Numbered from the stretch's first letter, positions 1 to 7,723 are shown. The stretch: 64,000 bases of DNA from Anaerolineales bacterium (GCA_020060625.1 JAGUZU010000016.1:1-64000), one strand, 5' to 3'. Notes: a model not told the origin generated them from the letters alone. Numbers and translations are program-made.

Positions 1-336
1 AGCGCACAGAGGGCACGGAGATTTTTTAAAGGTTTTTCTCTGTGGACTCCGTGATCTCTGTGGTGAAAAAAAGGGAACCCCACCAAATACCAAAGAGCCA
101 GAATAATTTTGTCAAACGATAAAGAGAAAACCATAGCGCGGCAAGCCGCAACCAAAGTAAGTCGGATTGGCAATCCGACCTACGCGCAAAATCTTCGCGG
201 TAGGCGTAGTTTTTACAGAGCAATACTATAGCGCGCATCCCCTCCTGAAGAACTGTTTTTTGAAAGTGACGTTTCCACATCGAAGAATCCTCATATTTTA
301 CAGTATACTGCCGCGAAAAAAATCAAGGCGGTTAAA
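1..336. repeat. repeat-rich intergenic start of the window
   Basis: No convincing gene is seen here. Bases 1-75 hold the CACAGAG / CTCTGTG type repeat found in intergenic DNA of many environmental genomes. Bases 161-179 form an inverted repeat with 9-bp arms (GTCGGATTG, one base, CAATCCGAC). A reverse-strand reading frame at 26-280 crosses both repeats and has a biased composition, so I do not treat it as coding. A TATACT hexamer near 303-308 could serve the following broken gene. Confidence 0.5.
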
Positions 337-739
337 ATGATTCGAACCATAATCTTCGATCTGTCCGAGGTGTTGATTGCAGGTTTGCTTGGCGTGGAGC
401 ATATTCTTTCGCCGCGTCTTTCCCTGCCGCCCGAAACCATCCTCGCGGCGTTGGGCGGCGGATCGCTGCGCGAACTTTGTCGCGGTCTGATTACCGAGGA
501 GGAATACCTTGCAGGTGTTCAGGGAAAGATTCTTTTCGTACGAACTCGGTCGGGTCAAGAAAGACCCGGTCACGTTTACGATGGTTTTACAACGGATTAA
601 ACGCCAGCCTGAAGAATGCCTCCTGATTGACGACAGTCCCGTAAATATCGCATCTGCGGAGTCGGTTGGGATTAAAGGGATTCGCTTCGAGAATGCCGTA
701 GAACTTACGAACCGCCTGGTTGGGATGAATCTTTTGTAG
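337..739 (+). pseudogene. HAD-family hydrolase remnant, frameshifted and internally deleted
   Basis: Two overlapping frames together give parts of one haloacid-dehalogenase-like phosphatase. Frame one (337-600) starts with the nucleophile motif, here FDLSEVL, in which the second acidic residue of DxD is Ser. It then follows the start of the cap domain up to about base 515. Frame two (509-739) carries the later motifs FSYELGRVKKDP and LLIDDSPVNI, which are the lysine and acidic motifs. The summed length is about 130 residues against about 200 for intact family members. The stretch with the SNT/SNA-type motif between cap and lysine motif is missing. This indicates a deletion plus frameshift near 510-525 rather than a simple sequencing slip. 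Probably non-functional. Confidence 0.7.
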
Positions 740-818
740 GCAGTTTGCATTCTGATTTCTCCACCGTAGTGGGGAGATGACGGCAGCAAAATTCTGATAA
801 GAATTATCCAATTTGGGT

Positions 819-824
819 TACAAT
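819..824 (+). promoter_or_regulatory. -10 hexamer TACAAT, leaderless type, for the Crp/Fnr gene
   Basis: TACAAT ends 6 nt before the ATG at 831 and no Shine-Dalgarno sequence is visible. The transcript would begin at or next to the start codon. This decides the start at 831 rather than the in-frame TTG at 813. Confidence 0.55.
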
Positions 825-830
825 GCCCGC

Positions 831-1532
831 ATGGATAAGCAAATGCAGCAACTCATCCGCGAATCGAGCCTGTTTCGGGAGGTCAGCGCTCAAGGGTTGA
901 ATCAGGTTTTGGGCAGTGGAATCCTGCGTTCGGTGGAGGGAGGCGGGTTTTACTTCATGCAGGGCGATCCTGCCGCTCATGCGTACGTCCTCGTGAGCGG
1001 GCGAGTCAAGATGGTTCAAATTGCGCCCAATGGGCAGCAGATCACGCTGCGAATCATGACGCCCGGACAAACGTTTGGGGGAATCGCAATCCTGCAACCG
1101 CAGGCGGGTTATCCGGCGACGGCGCAGGCGGAGGAGGACAGCGCGGCGATGGCTTGGGATACGGCTCATTTGCGCGAACTGGCAAAGACCGAGCCTTCGA
1201 TTTCTCTTAACGCGATGCAGTTGATGCACGGATATATCACCGAATTGCAGGAACGTCAGCAGGCGTTGGTGACGGGGCGCGTGGAGCAGCGCATCGCCCG
1301 CATCCTACTTAAACTGGCGGCTGATTCCGGAAAAAAAACCGAGGACGGCATCCTGATCGATATCCCGCTTACGCGACAAGACGTGGCGGAAATGAGCGGG
1401 ACGACGCTGTTTACGGTGAGCCGCACGATGAGCGAATGGGAGCGGAACGGTTTGCTCAAGATTGGGCGGGAGCGGGTCATCATCCGCGAGCCGCATGGGT
1501 TGGTGAAGATTGCGGACGATCTGGCGAGGTAG
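831..1532 (+). CDS. Crp/Fnr-family transcriptional regulator, likely nitrogen-oxide or redox responsive
   Basis: 233 residues with the usual Crp layout: an N-terminal cyclic-nucleotide-type beta-barrel (about 10-120, with VLVSGRVKM and the LxxMTPGQTFGG turn), a long dimer helix (about 125-155), and a C-terminal winged helix with LTRQDVAEMSG and recognition helix TLFTVSRTMSEWE. There is no cysteine in the protein, so it cannot carry an FNR-type Fe-S cluster. In the recognition helix Ser-Arg is kept, but the FNR glutamate position is Phe. It lies directly upstream of nirK on the same strand, and a TTGCG-N4-CGCAA site sits between the two genes. By analogy with NnrR and DNR regulators I infer that it controls nirK. 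The signal it senses cannot be read from the sequence. Confidence 0.85.
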   Translation: MDKQMQQLIRESSLFREVSAQGLNQVLGSGILRSVEGGGFYFMQGDPAAHAYVLVSGRVKMVQIAPNGQQITLRIMTPGQTFGGIAILQPQAGYPATAQAEEDSAAMAWDTAHLRELAKTEPSISLNAMQLMHGYITELQERQQALVTGRVEQRIARILLKLAADSGKKTEDGILIDIPLTRQDVAEMSGTTLFTVSRTMSEWERNGLLKIGRERVIIREPHGLVKIADDLAR

Positions 1533-1628
1533 ATATGTCTCCTGTGCATGGGGGAGATTCGCCGCTCCTTGCAGCCGCTCAAAATGACATTTAGTTACAC
1601 GGTGGGATTTTCCACCCGCCGTTTTCTA

Positions 1629-1644
1629 TTTGCGCCAGCGCAAA
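1629..1644 (+). promoter_or_regulatory. Crp/Fnr-type operator upstream of nirK
   Basis: A perfect palindrome, TTTGCGC-CA-GCGCAAA, contains TTGCG-N4-CGCAA. This is the half-site geometry of FNR/DNR/NnrR boxes and matches the published NnrR consensus of alphaproteobacteria. Its centre (1636.5) lies 41.5 bp upstream of the start predicted from the TACTAT hexamer at 1666-1671, which is class II activator spacing. Confidence 0.7.
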
Positions 1645-1665
1645 GACAAATAAGGGCGGCAGGCG

Positions 1666-1671
1666 TACTAT
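1666..1671 (+). promoter_or_regulatory. candidate -10 (TACTAT) of the nirK promoter
   Basis: TACTAT lies 22 bp downstream of the TTGCG-N4-CGCAA box. Initiation about 7 nt further on (near 1678) would place the box at -41.5 and leave a UTR of about 60 nt ending in the RBS AGGAG at 1726-1730. Confidence 0.5.
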
Positions 1672-1737
1672 GGAGATAAATCAGCGGCAATTTATCTGAA
1701 TTGAGCCGCGCACCATACAAAATTTAGGAGAAATTCC

Positions 1738-3531
1738 ATGAAAACCCTTAAAACTTTTTGGATAACAATAGCGGCAATTCTTGTATTGACAGCCTGCCTG
1801 CCGACGGCAGATGTTCCGGTCAACACCGAGTATGTGTTGACGACAGACATGCGCGGCGGCGAATTTGTCTTTGTCGGCGTGAACGGCGATATCAATGGCG
1901 TTGTCAACCCCTCCCTGCGCGCCGAACCGGGGGAGCGGATCACGGTTGTGCTGGTCAACAGCGGCTGGGGAAAACATGACATCGTCTTCCCCGACTTGAA
2001 CGTCCGCTCGGACAGGATCGAAAAACAGGGTGAGACGACCTCGGTCACGTTTACCGTTCCTGCAAAAGATGCTTCACTCGAATACTACGACTCGAATCAC
2101 AAACGACTTGGAATGCGCGGCGTTTTGCTGGTCGGCAATGTGCAGGCGGATCCTGAATATGCTTCCGTAAGTTCCCCGTCCACTGGCGCGGTTGTCGAGT
2201 ACACGCTCGAAAGCGACCTTGCAGACGGCAAAATGGTCTTTGTTGGCAAGGGCGGCGAAATTGACGGGCAGGTGAACCCTGACCTTAAAGCCGGCATCGG
2301 CGATGCAGTGAAAATCCACCTGACCAGCGGCGAAGGCGCAATGCACAACTTCTATCTCGATGAATTCGACGTCAAATCGGAAGATGTGATGGGGAGCGAC
2401 AGTGTCACCGTGGAATTTGTTGCTGGTAAGGAAGGAACTTTCGATTACTACTGCGGTGTTCCCGGACACCTTCAAGCCGGCATGGTTGGAAAATTCATCG
2501 TCGGTTCGGGCGCGTCGAACGCGCAAAGCAGCGGTGAAAATCTTGCCAGCCCTGTCCAACCGATTGCCCCCGTCAGCGCGGGTCCCGCGGATGTGAATGC
2601 AGTGGACATCGTGCGCGATCCGAGTGAGGTTCCCGCTCCCGTCGGAAACCGAGCTCCCGAAAAAGTTATCATCGAACTGGAAACCGTGGAACTGGTCGGC
2701 AATCTTGCCGATGGAACGACCTTCAAATACTGGACGTTCAACGGAAAGGTCCCCGGTCCGTTCCTGCGTGTGCGCGTGGGCGACACGGTGGAAGTGCATC
2801 TCAAGAATCTGCCCGACAGCATGATGGCGCACTCGGTTGACTTCCACGCAGTTACAGGTCCGGGTGGAGGCGCGGTTGCCACGCAAACCATGCCCGGCGG
2901 CGAGACCATGTTCACCTTCAAAGCCATCAATCCCGGTGTGTTTGTCTATCACTGCGCCACCCCGATGGTCGCGCATCACATCGCCAACGGCATGTATGGG
3001 TTGATCCTCGTCGAGCCTGAAGGCGGTTTGCCCCCGGTTGACCGCGAGTTCTACGTCATGCAGGGCGAACTCTACACCGCCCAACCTTTCGGCACGGAAG
3101 GCGCGTTGACCGATGATGTTGACAAACTGCTGAATGAAAACCCCGAATACTTCATCTTCAACGGCGCTTCGATGGGCTTGACCAGCGAAGAACATCTGCT
3201 GCGCGCGAACGTCGGCGAGACCGTGCGCATCTACTTCGGCGTCGGCGGACCCAACTTTACTTCATCCTTCCACGTCATCGGCGAGATTTTCGATCGGGTG
3301 TACGATCAGGCTTCGATCACATCCAATCCGCTGACCGACGTGCAGACTACATTGGTCCCGCCCGGAGGCGCAACGATGGTCGAATTCAAACTCGATGTGC
3401 CGGGTCGCTACATCTTGGTTGACCACGCCCTTTCACGCATGGAACGCGGCTTGGCTGGCTTCCTGATGGTCGAAGGCGATGAGGATCCCGCCATCTTCGA
3501 CGGCGAAATCACCCCCGGCAGCGGGCATTAA
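1738..3531 (+). CDS. nirK: copper nitrite reductase (AniA-like NirK) with two N-terminal cupredoxin domains
   Basis: 597-residue lipoprotein (signal MKTLKTFW..., lipobox LTAC with Cys20). It reduces nitrite to nitric oxide outside the membrane. Three parts are seen. Domain 1 (about 30-134) has a cupredoxin outline and His80 but no Cys/Met ligands. Domain 2 (about 150-256) keeps a full type 1 copper set: His203, Cys239, His244, Met249. The NirK core (about 290-580) has type 1 ligands His365, Cys406, His414, Met419, type 2 ligands His370, His405, His563, and catalytic Asp368 and His512 (in SSFHVIGEIFD, as in Neisseria AniA). The Cys-to-His spacing of 8 also matches AniA. Domain 2 is probably an internal electron donor. 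The start is fixed by the RBS AGGAG 7 nt upstream. The redox-disulfide gene follows after 7 nt. Confidence 0.93.
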   Translation: MKTLKTFWITIAAILVLTACLPTADVPVNTEYVLTTDMRGGEFVFVGVNGDINGVVNPSLRAEPGERITVVLVNSGWGKHDIVFPDLNVRSDRIEKQGETTSVTFTVPAKDASLEYYDSNHKRLGMRGVLLVGNVQADPEYASVSSPSTGAVVEYTLESDLADGKMVFVGKGGEIDGQVNPDLKAGIGDAVKIHLTSGEGAMHNFYLDEFDVKSEDVMGSDSVTVEFVAGKEGTFDYYCGVPGHLQAGMVGKFIVGSGASNAQSSGENLASPVQPIAPVSAGPADVNAVDIVRDPSEVPAPVGNRAPEKVIIELETVELVGNLADGTTFKYWTFNGKVPGPFLRVRVGDTVEVHLKNLPDSMMAHSVDFHAVTGPGGGAVATQTMPGGETMFTFKAINPGVFVYHCATPMVAHHIANGMYGLILVEPEGGLPPVDREFYVMQGELYTAQPFGTEGALTDDVDKLLNENPEYFIFNGASMGLTSEEHLLRANVGETVRIYFGVGGPNFTSSFHVIGEIFDRVYDQASITSNPLTDVQTTLVPPGGATMVEFKLDVPGRYILVDHALSRMERGLAGFLMVEGDEDPAIFDGEITPGSGH

Positions 3532-3538
3532 TCCGACC

Positions 3539-3787
3539 ATGGAACGCCCGCCTCTTTCTCCCCGAACCCTGGTCGCCGACCTGTTAGCCTTTTCCCCGCT
3601 GACGGCGCGCGCCCTGCTCGACCTGCGGGTGGACTGTGTCGGATGCTCCATGAATAAGTTTTGCACCATCAAAGAAATTTGTACTCACTACGGCTTGGAG
3701 ATGGATGCGGTGATGAGAAAACTAAAGGAACATTTGGAAAGCAAGGCAAATGTGAAAGACCCGCCCATCAAGAACAGGAAGCCGTAA
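3539..3787 (+). CDS. small DUF1858-type / hybrid-cluster-associated redox disulfide protein
   Basis: 82 residues. The pattern TLVADLLAFSP...LLDLRVDCVGC followed by an IKEICTHYG helix fits the DUF1858 / TIGR03980 family (hybrid-cluster-protein-associated redox disulfide domain), whose members carry a CxxC in a small helical bundle. The CVGC pair and a third Cys in KFCTIKE are present. It starts 7 nt after nirK and ends just before a strong terminator, so it is almost surely co-transcribed with nirK. Relatives accompany genes for nitrosative stress and Fe-S or hybrid-cluster enzymes, so a role in thiol or metal maintenance around NO production is a reasonable inference. The ATG at 3539 is preferred over an upstream in-frame ATG that lies inside nirK. 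Confidence 0.75.
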   Translation: MERPPLSPRTLVADLLAFSPLTARALLDLRVDCVGCSMNKFCTIKEICTHYGLEMDAVMRKLKEHLESKANVKDPPIKNRKP

Positions 3788-3802
3788 ATTTTTACAGGCA
3801 AA

Positions 3803-3837
3803 AAAAACAGCCGCCGAATTCGGCGGCTGTTTTTTTT
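3803..3837. terminator. bidirectional intrinsic terminator
   Basis: The stem ACAGCCGCCGAA/TTCGGCGGCTGT is flanked by A-tracts and T-tracts on both sides. It sits between the converging nirK operon and the reverse-strand gene ending at 3843, and can stop both. Confidence 0.9.
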
Positions 3838-3842
3838 CATCG

Positions 3843-4625
3843 TTACCACTCGCAGCCTTCTGCTGTATTAATTCCCGCAGTCTTGCCGATACGTTTATAC
3901 ATCGTCACATTGGTGAACGGCTCGCCGAGAATGCCATCGTGGATCGCCCACGAGCGTTTGAGAATGCTGTTCGCGGCTTCAGGCTTGCGGAATGGAGTCG
4001 AACCGTCCAATTGCGCGTACAAATCGCCATCGGGCTGAAACCCCGCATGGATGCTTTCCATCAGGCGTTTGCCCATCTGGTAGGCAAATCCATACCGCTC
4101 GAAGATGACCGCGTTGTGATAATACAACGGCTCGACGAAATACATGTCGTGACCCAGCGCGGTGACAAACCCCTCGAACGCCTCCACCGCCTGACCCAGC
4201 ATTCGAAGCCCGCGTCGCACCTGACCCGGAGCCAGCCCCGCCTCCCAAGCCTTTATCTCCGCCTCGATGTTTCTCTTAAGAATCCCGAACTTGGTCGGCG
4301 TGCCGTTTGGCATTTTGTCCACATCGAAGCGGGGGGAATCGGGATCGTTCAGCACGTAAAGCAGGACGTGGATCTGCCCGTTCATGGTGTCGGTCAGGTG
4401 GACGTAAAGGATGGGATCGGGGAAGTCGATTTTATGGAAGAGCCGCATTTCCACGTCGGTGGAGCCGGAGGCGAAACGGAACTGCAGCAGGTTGTATCCC
4501 GCCGCAGAGGTCAATGGAGGCAGGCTGAACTTATCCAGCAGTTCCTGCGGAATGTATTTTGTATAGATTGCCCGTTTTTCGGGTTCGGGCAGCAGATTGA
4601 TCCCGCCGATGGTTGAAGGTGACAT
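3843..4625 (-). CDS. conserved hypothetical protein, 260 residues
   Basis: I do not recognise the family. The protein is soluble-looking, with no signal peptide or membrane segment. It begins MSPSTIGGINLLPEPEKRAIY and has a mixed alpha/beta composition. A middle part (about 60-110) reads LFHKIDFPDPILYVHLTD then IHVLLYVLND and looks like a beta-rich core. The second half is helical, with DMYFVEPLYYHNAVIFERYGF (about 160-180) resembling a GNAT-like or ligand-binding helix only superficially. It ends at the shared terminator and lies upstream of nothing on its strand except the nirK convergence. smpB is 79 bp upstream on the same strand, so co-transcription from smpB is possible. Confidence 0.7.
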   Translation of the reverse strand: MSPSTIGGINLLPEPEKRAIYTKYIPQELLDKFSLPPLTSAAGYNLLQFRFASGSTDVEMRLFHKIDFPDPILYVHLTDTMNGQIHVLLYVLNDPDSPRFDVDKMPNGTPTKFGILKRNIEAEIKAWEAGLAPGQVRRGLRMLGQAVEAFEGFVTALGHDMYFVEPLYYHNAVIFERYGFAYQMGKRLMESIHAGFQPDGDLYAQLDGSTPFRKPEAANSILKRSWAIHDGILGEPFTNVTMYKRIGKTAGINTAEGCEW

Positions 4626-4704
4626 AATTTGGTTTCCTGGTTCTGTGGTCGGGCGGTTGGGTAATCGAGTCGTTGAATGACCGCGAAACGATCAACCGTC
4701 CCGG

Positions 4705-5166
4705 CTATCTGACTCTCATCGCTCTTTCTTTGTCCCGCGCTTCATCGCGCTTGGCAATGGCGGCGCGCTTGTCGTAGGCTTTCTTGCCTTTGGCAAGGGC
4801 GATTTCCACTTTGGCGCGCCCGTCCTTTAGGTAAACTTTGGTCGGGACGATGGTCATGCCTTTGATGCGGACGTTGTTCCACAACTCGCGGATTTCCTTT
4901 TTATGCAGGAGCAGGCGGCGTTTGCGGCGCGGCTCATGGTTGAAAAATTTGCCCGCTTGTTCATACGGCGCAATATGCGCTTCGAGCAGCCAGGCTTGCT
5001 GACCGTTCTCCACATCCACGTAGGATTCCTGGATGCTGATCTGCCCCGCGCGGATGGATTTGATCTCCGATCCCTGCAGGGCGATGCCTGCCTCGAACTT
5101 TTCGAGCAGGGTGTATTCAAAACCGGCTTTGCGGTTGGTGGCAACGACTTTGATGTTTTCAGTCAC
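4705..5166 (-). CDS. smpB: SsrA-binding protein SmpB
   Basis: 153 residues with the standard SmpB fold and length. Motifs include KAGFEYTLLEKFEAGI, LQGSEIKSIRAG, ISIQESYVDVENG, HIAPYEQAG and a basic C-terminal tail (KGKKAYDKRAAIAKRDEARD). It brings tmRNA to stalled ribosomes so that the nascent chain is tagged for degradation. The start is GTG at 5164-5166. It is chosen because the conserved N-terminus begins there and a TAAAAT -10 hexamer lies 6 nt upstream, implying a leaderless message. tmRNA itself is not seen next to the gene. Confidence 0.96.
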   Translation of the reverse strand: MTENIKVVATNRKAGFEYTLLEKFEAGIALQGSEIKSIRAGQISIQESYVDVENGQQAWLLEAHIAPYEQAGKFFNHEPRRKRRLLLHKKEIRELWNNVRIKGMTIVPTKVYLKDGRAKVEIALAKGKKAYDKRAAIAKRDEARDKERAMRVR

Positions 5167-5172
5167 GTTTTG

Positions 5173-5178
5173 ATTTTA
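5173..5178 (-). promoter_or_regulatory. -10 hexamer TAAAAT (preceded by TGC), leaderless type, for smpB
   Basis: On the reverse strand TGC-TAAAAT, an extended -10, is followed after 6 nt by the GTG start of smpB. No RBS is present. Confidence 0.6.
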
Positions 5179-5257
5179 GCATGGATTATTGCCCGGGCGA
5201 TCCGCCCCTGCGCCGGGGATTTATGTCCAGATATGGGTACAGCGGTTTAAGCGGGAT

Positions 5258-6511
5258 TTATCCCCATTTGAGGATTGCGATGCCTGCAACGATACGCAGG
5301 ATGCCAAATGCAATTAACGCGGGGGCGAGCCCCATCCACTCTGCCACGGCGGGACCGAGCAGGGAACTGGTCAACACGGCGAAGTTGAAGATGATGGTGT
5401 ACCACGCGAGGTAGGGCGGGCGGTCATTGGCTGGGATGTTTTCCAGCATGTAGTTTGCGTACGCGCCGTTGACCAGCGCAAAGAGAAACCCGCCGAGGAA
5501 CGAAAGCGCGTAGAACTGCCAGACATTCTGCGCGAACGCCAGCATGATCGGGTACAGCGACATTCCCGCCACGCCCCAGCCGGTCACTTTTTTATGCCCA
5601 TGGCGCTGCACGATTCGCCCCAACTGCGTGGATGCGATCAGCATGGTCAGGTAGTAGAAGGCGGTGCCGTTGCCGAGGTGACTGTCGTTGAGATGCAGCA
5701 CGCGCACGTTGTAGATCGGGTAGACAGGCGTGGTCAGGTAATGAACCATGTGGAAGAAGAACAACGTCAGCAGGACGTTCTTGAAGCCTGTGCGCCAGAT
5801 GTCGAGGCGGAGGGCGGCGGTCAAGCCGCGGGGAGAGGAAGGTCTGGGGTCAGAGACAGGAATCGGCGCGGAGGGAGGCGCGATGGTCCCATCCGGCAGG
5901 GGTTTGACGTGGTAGATGTGATAACTGCTCATCGCCGCGCCGATGGCTCCAATCGCAAAGATGATCTGGTAGCCTTCGGTGAAGGGTGTGGTTTCAAGGA
6001 TGAAGCCTGCCGCGAGAGAAGCCAGGATGTAGGCAATGGCAAAGGTGACGTTGCGCATGCCCGCCACGCGCGCGCGATAACGATCCGGGACGGCTTCTGC
6101 GAAGAGGGCGTTGAAGCCGATTCCAAGCGGTGTGAGCGGGATCGCCATCAGGAAAGTGAGGATGATGAGAACCCAAATTTGACCCTGCGCGTCGAACAGC
6201 CAGGGGAGCGGAATCCACAAAAAGTAGCCGATGCGAAAGGCGATGGAAGACCAAAAGACCGCCCTGCCTGTGTGACGTTTGCTGAGCCAATACCCGGCGG
6301 GGATGGCGAGAAAGAGGTTGACGACGGCGGATGTGGCGGTGAGCAGACCGATCTGCAAGCCGGTGGCGCCAAGGCGCGTGGCATAGACGTTGAGAAAGTT
6401 GATGGCGGTTCCGCTCAAAATGCCGAACCAGGCGATGTCGAAATACAGGTGGATGAAGTTCGAACGATATTCTTCGGGAACGTCGGATTGTCGAAAAAGA
6501 TTGAAACGCAT
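5258..6511 (-). CDS. MFS transporter, 12 transmembrane segments
   Basis: 417 residues with about 12 hydrophobic segments in two halves, separated by a charged loop rich in Pro/Ser near 195-215. The signature between helices 2 and 3 is WLSKRHTGRAVFW, a loose match to the MFS GxxxDRxGRR loop. A similar GRIVQRHGHKK appears in the second half, as expected of the duplicated fold. The substrate cannot be predicted. The N-terminus RFNLFRQSDVPEEYRSNFIHLYFD is cytoplasmic. It is transcribed divergently from the CAP/LysM gene. A TATAAT 7 nt before the ATG suggests a leaderless transcript. Confidence 0.85.
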   Translation of the reverse strand: MRFNLFRQSDVPEEYRSNFIHLYFDIAWFGILSGTAINFLNVYATRLGATGLQIGLLTATSAVVNLFLAIPAGYWLSKRHTGRAVFWSSIAFRIGYFLWIPLPWLFDAQGQIWVLIILTFLMAIPLTPLGIGFNALFAEAVPDRYRARVAGMRNVTFAIAYILASLAAGFILETTPFTEGYQIIFAIGAIGAAMSSYHIYHVKPLPDGTIAPPSAPIPVSDPRPSSPRGLTAALRLDIWRTGFKNVLLTLFFFHMVHYLTTPVYPIYNVRVLHLNDSHLGNGTAFYYLTMLIASTQLGRIVQRHGHKKVTGWGVAGMSLYPIMLAFAQNVWQFYALSFLGGFLFALVNGAYANYMLENIPANDRPPYLAWYTIIFNFAVLTSSLLGPAVAEWMGLAPALIAFGILRIVAGIAILKWG

Positions 6512-6518
6512 GGGTGGG

Positions 6519-6524
6519 ATTATA
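6519..6524 (-). promoter_or_regulatory. -10 hexamer TATAAT, leaderless type, for the MFS gene
   Basis: TATAAT on the reverse strand ends 7 nt before the ATG (6509-6511). It lies back to back with the forward TATAAT at 6547-6552. Confidence 0.6.
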
Positions 6525-6546
6525 ACAATGTCCAGCGCTGCAAGGA

Positions 6547-6552
6547 TATAAT
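6547..6552 (+). promoter_or_regulatory. -10 hexamer TATAAT upstream of the CAP/LysM gene
   Basis: TATAAT lies 10 nt before a 16-codon reading frame (6563-6613) and 57 nt before the CAP/LysM start. It forms a divergent promoter pair with the MFS promoter. Confidence 0.5.
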
Positions 6553-6562
6553 TGCGCGCGGG

Positions 6563-6613
6563 ATGAACCCATTTGAAGGAAACGATAAAAGGTATTACGA
6601 TAAAGTCCTATGA
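6563..6613 (+). CDS. possible 16-residue upstream peptide coupled to the CAP/LysM gene
   Basis: The frame ATG AAC CCA ... GTC CTA TGA encodes MNPFEGNDKRYYDKVL. Its stop overlaps the start of the next gene as ATGA at 6610-6613, the arrangement of translationally coupled genes. A TATAAT hexamer is 10 nt upstream. No RBS is obvious. It could be a short leader peptide or a chance frame in a 60-nt UTR. Confidence 0.3.
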   Translation: MNPFEGNDKRYYDKVL

Positions 6614-7638
6614 AAAAAATCGCCAGTCTGTTTGGTCTGCTTTTGTTTCTCGTTCCCATTGTGGCTTCGATACTCCCCGGGGAAGTTTCCGCCCGCCCCG
6701 CGCCGTATCAAATTGCCACGCCGGGGCAGTTGATCGAGGCGGTGAACAACCTGCGCATCTCGTATGGACTGCCGCCGCTGGCTGTTCATCAAATCCTGAT
6801 GCAAACCGCCCAATCGCAGGCGGATTACATGGCGGCGACGGGCAACGTAACCCATGCGCGTCCGGGCGGGATCACGTATACCCAGCAGTTGCTTTCGCTG
6901 GGATTTCCGCTGGCGGGCGATCTCTCACTGGGCGGTTTCCGCGCGGAAAATATTTTGTACAGCAGCGGTCCGCTCGATTGGAGCGGCGTCCCGCCGGGCT
7001 GGCAGGACGAACTTCACATGAACACCATGCTTTCGCAAAACTTTACGCACATCGGCGCGGGCATTTCGCAGTCGGGCGATTCATATTATTACGCGGTGGA
7101 TACCGCCGCCGCGACGGGCAGTGGTCAGATGCAGGACAACGCCTCTGCAATGCTAACCAGCGTTCCGGGGGGCGGCGAGGCGTCAGGAGTCAGCCAATAC
7201 ATGATTCCGGTCACGGTCAGCACGGCGCGCCCCGATGGCAGCGTCTATCATAAAGTGCAGTACGGGCAGTCGCTGTGGAGCATCGCCATTGCCTACGGCA
7301 CAACCATTAAAAACATTCAAGCGTTGAACAACCTGGGCGATGACCTGGTCGTATACCAGGGACAGGAACTGTTGGTGCAGCAATCCGCGACTGCGCCCGC
7401 CCCATCTGTTTCTGAAGCGACTGTCACGCCTCAAACCACGCCGACGATTGCTTCAACCTCCACAGCATCCCCAACGCCGACGCTTTTATCCTCTACGTCC
7501 ACGCCAACCTCGGAAGAAGCGGAGGCAGCTCAGTCAAGCCCTGTTTCGTCTCGCGCGCTGGTCGTGGTGTTGATCGTTGCGGCATTCGTTGGAGCGGGCG
7601 TGGCGGTTTGGTTGATTCGGGACCCGCGCAGTGAGTAA
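6610..7638 (+). CDS. secreted CAP (SCP-like) domain protein with LysM and a C-terminal membrane anchor
   Basis: 342 residues. A signal peptide (about 1-28, cleavage near VSARPA) is followed by a CAP domain (about 35-185: LIEAVNNLRISYGLPPL, HARPGGITYTQQ, ENILYSSG, HIGAGISQSGDSYYYAVDT). Next comes a LysM domain (about 212-258: HKVQYGQSLWSIAIAYGTTIKNIQALNNL), a Thr/Ser/Pro-rich linker, and a single C-terminal transmembrane helix (about 312-332) with a short basic tail. LysM binds peptidoglycan or chitin, so the CAP domain would be held at the wall, tethered to the membrane. The catalytic role of bacterial CAP domains is unsettled. Its start overlaps the stop of a short upstream frame. Confidence 0.88.
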   Translation: MKKIASLFGLLLFLVPIVASILPGEVSARPAPYQIATPGQLIEAVNNLRISYGLPPLAVHQILMQTAQSQADYMAATGNVTHARPGGITYTQQLLSLGFPLAGDLSLGGFRAENILYSSGPLDWSGVPPGWQDELHMNTMLSQNFTHIGAGISQSGDSYYYAVDTAAATGSGQMQDNASAMLTSVPGGGEASGVSQYMIPVTVSTARPDGSVYHKVQYGQSLWSIAIAYGTTIKNIQALNNLGDDLVVYQGQELLVQQSATAPAPSVSEATVTPQTTPTIASTSTASPTPTLLSSTSTPTSEEAEAAQSSPVSSRALVVVLIVAAFVGAGVAVWLIRDPRSE

Positions 7639-7663
7639 GCCATAATGAAAAGGACTGGAAAGG

Positions 7664-7669
7664 TATAAT
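7664..7669 (+). promoter_or_regulatory. candidate -10 TATAAT for the patatin-esterase group
   Basis: TATAAT lies 54 nt before the patatin start. No good -35 is seen at the usual distance. Confidence 0.4.
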
Positions 7670-7723
7670 CCTCCTCTCCGGGCGTGTCTATCAATAGGAA
7701 GCGCGAAAGGCAGTCGCAAAACA

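Noticed and set aside
26..280. reverse-strand reading frame of 84 residues
   Set aside because: It crosses two repeat elements and has no conserved motif or RBS. Its composition reflects repeat sequence.
2074..3195. 373-residue frame opposite nirK
   Set aside because: It lies entirely on the reverse strand of nirK, whose copper ligands prove the forward frame. Long shadows are common in GC-rich codon-biased DNA.
5594..6613. 339-residue forward frame opposite the MFS gene
   Set aside because: It is the shadow of the transporter; only its last 16 codons are of interest as a possible leader peptide.
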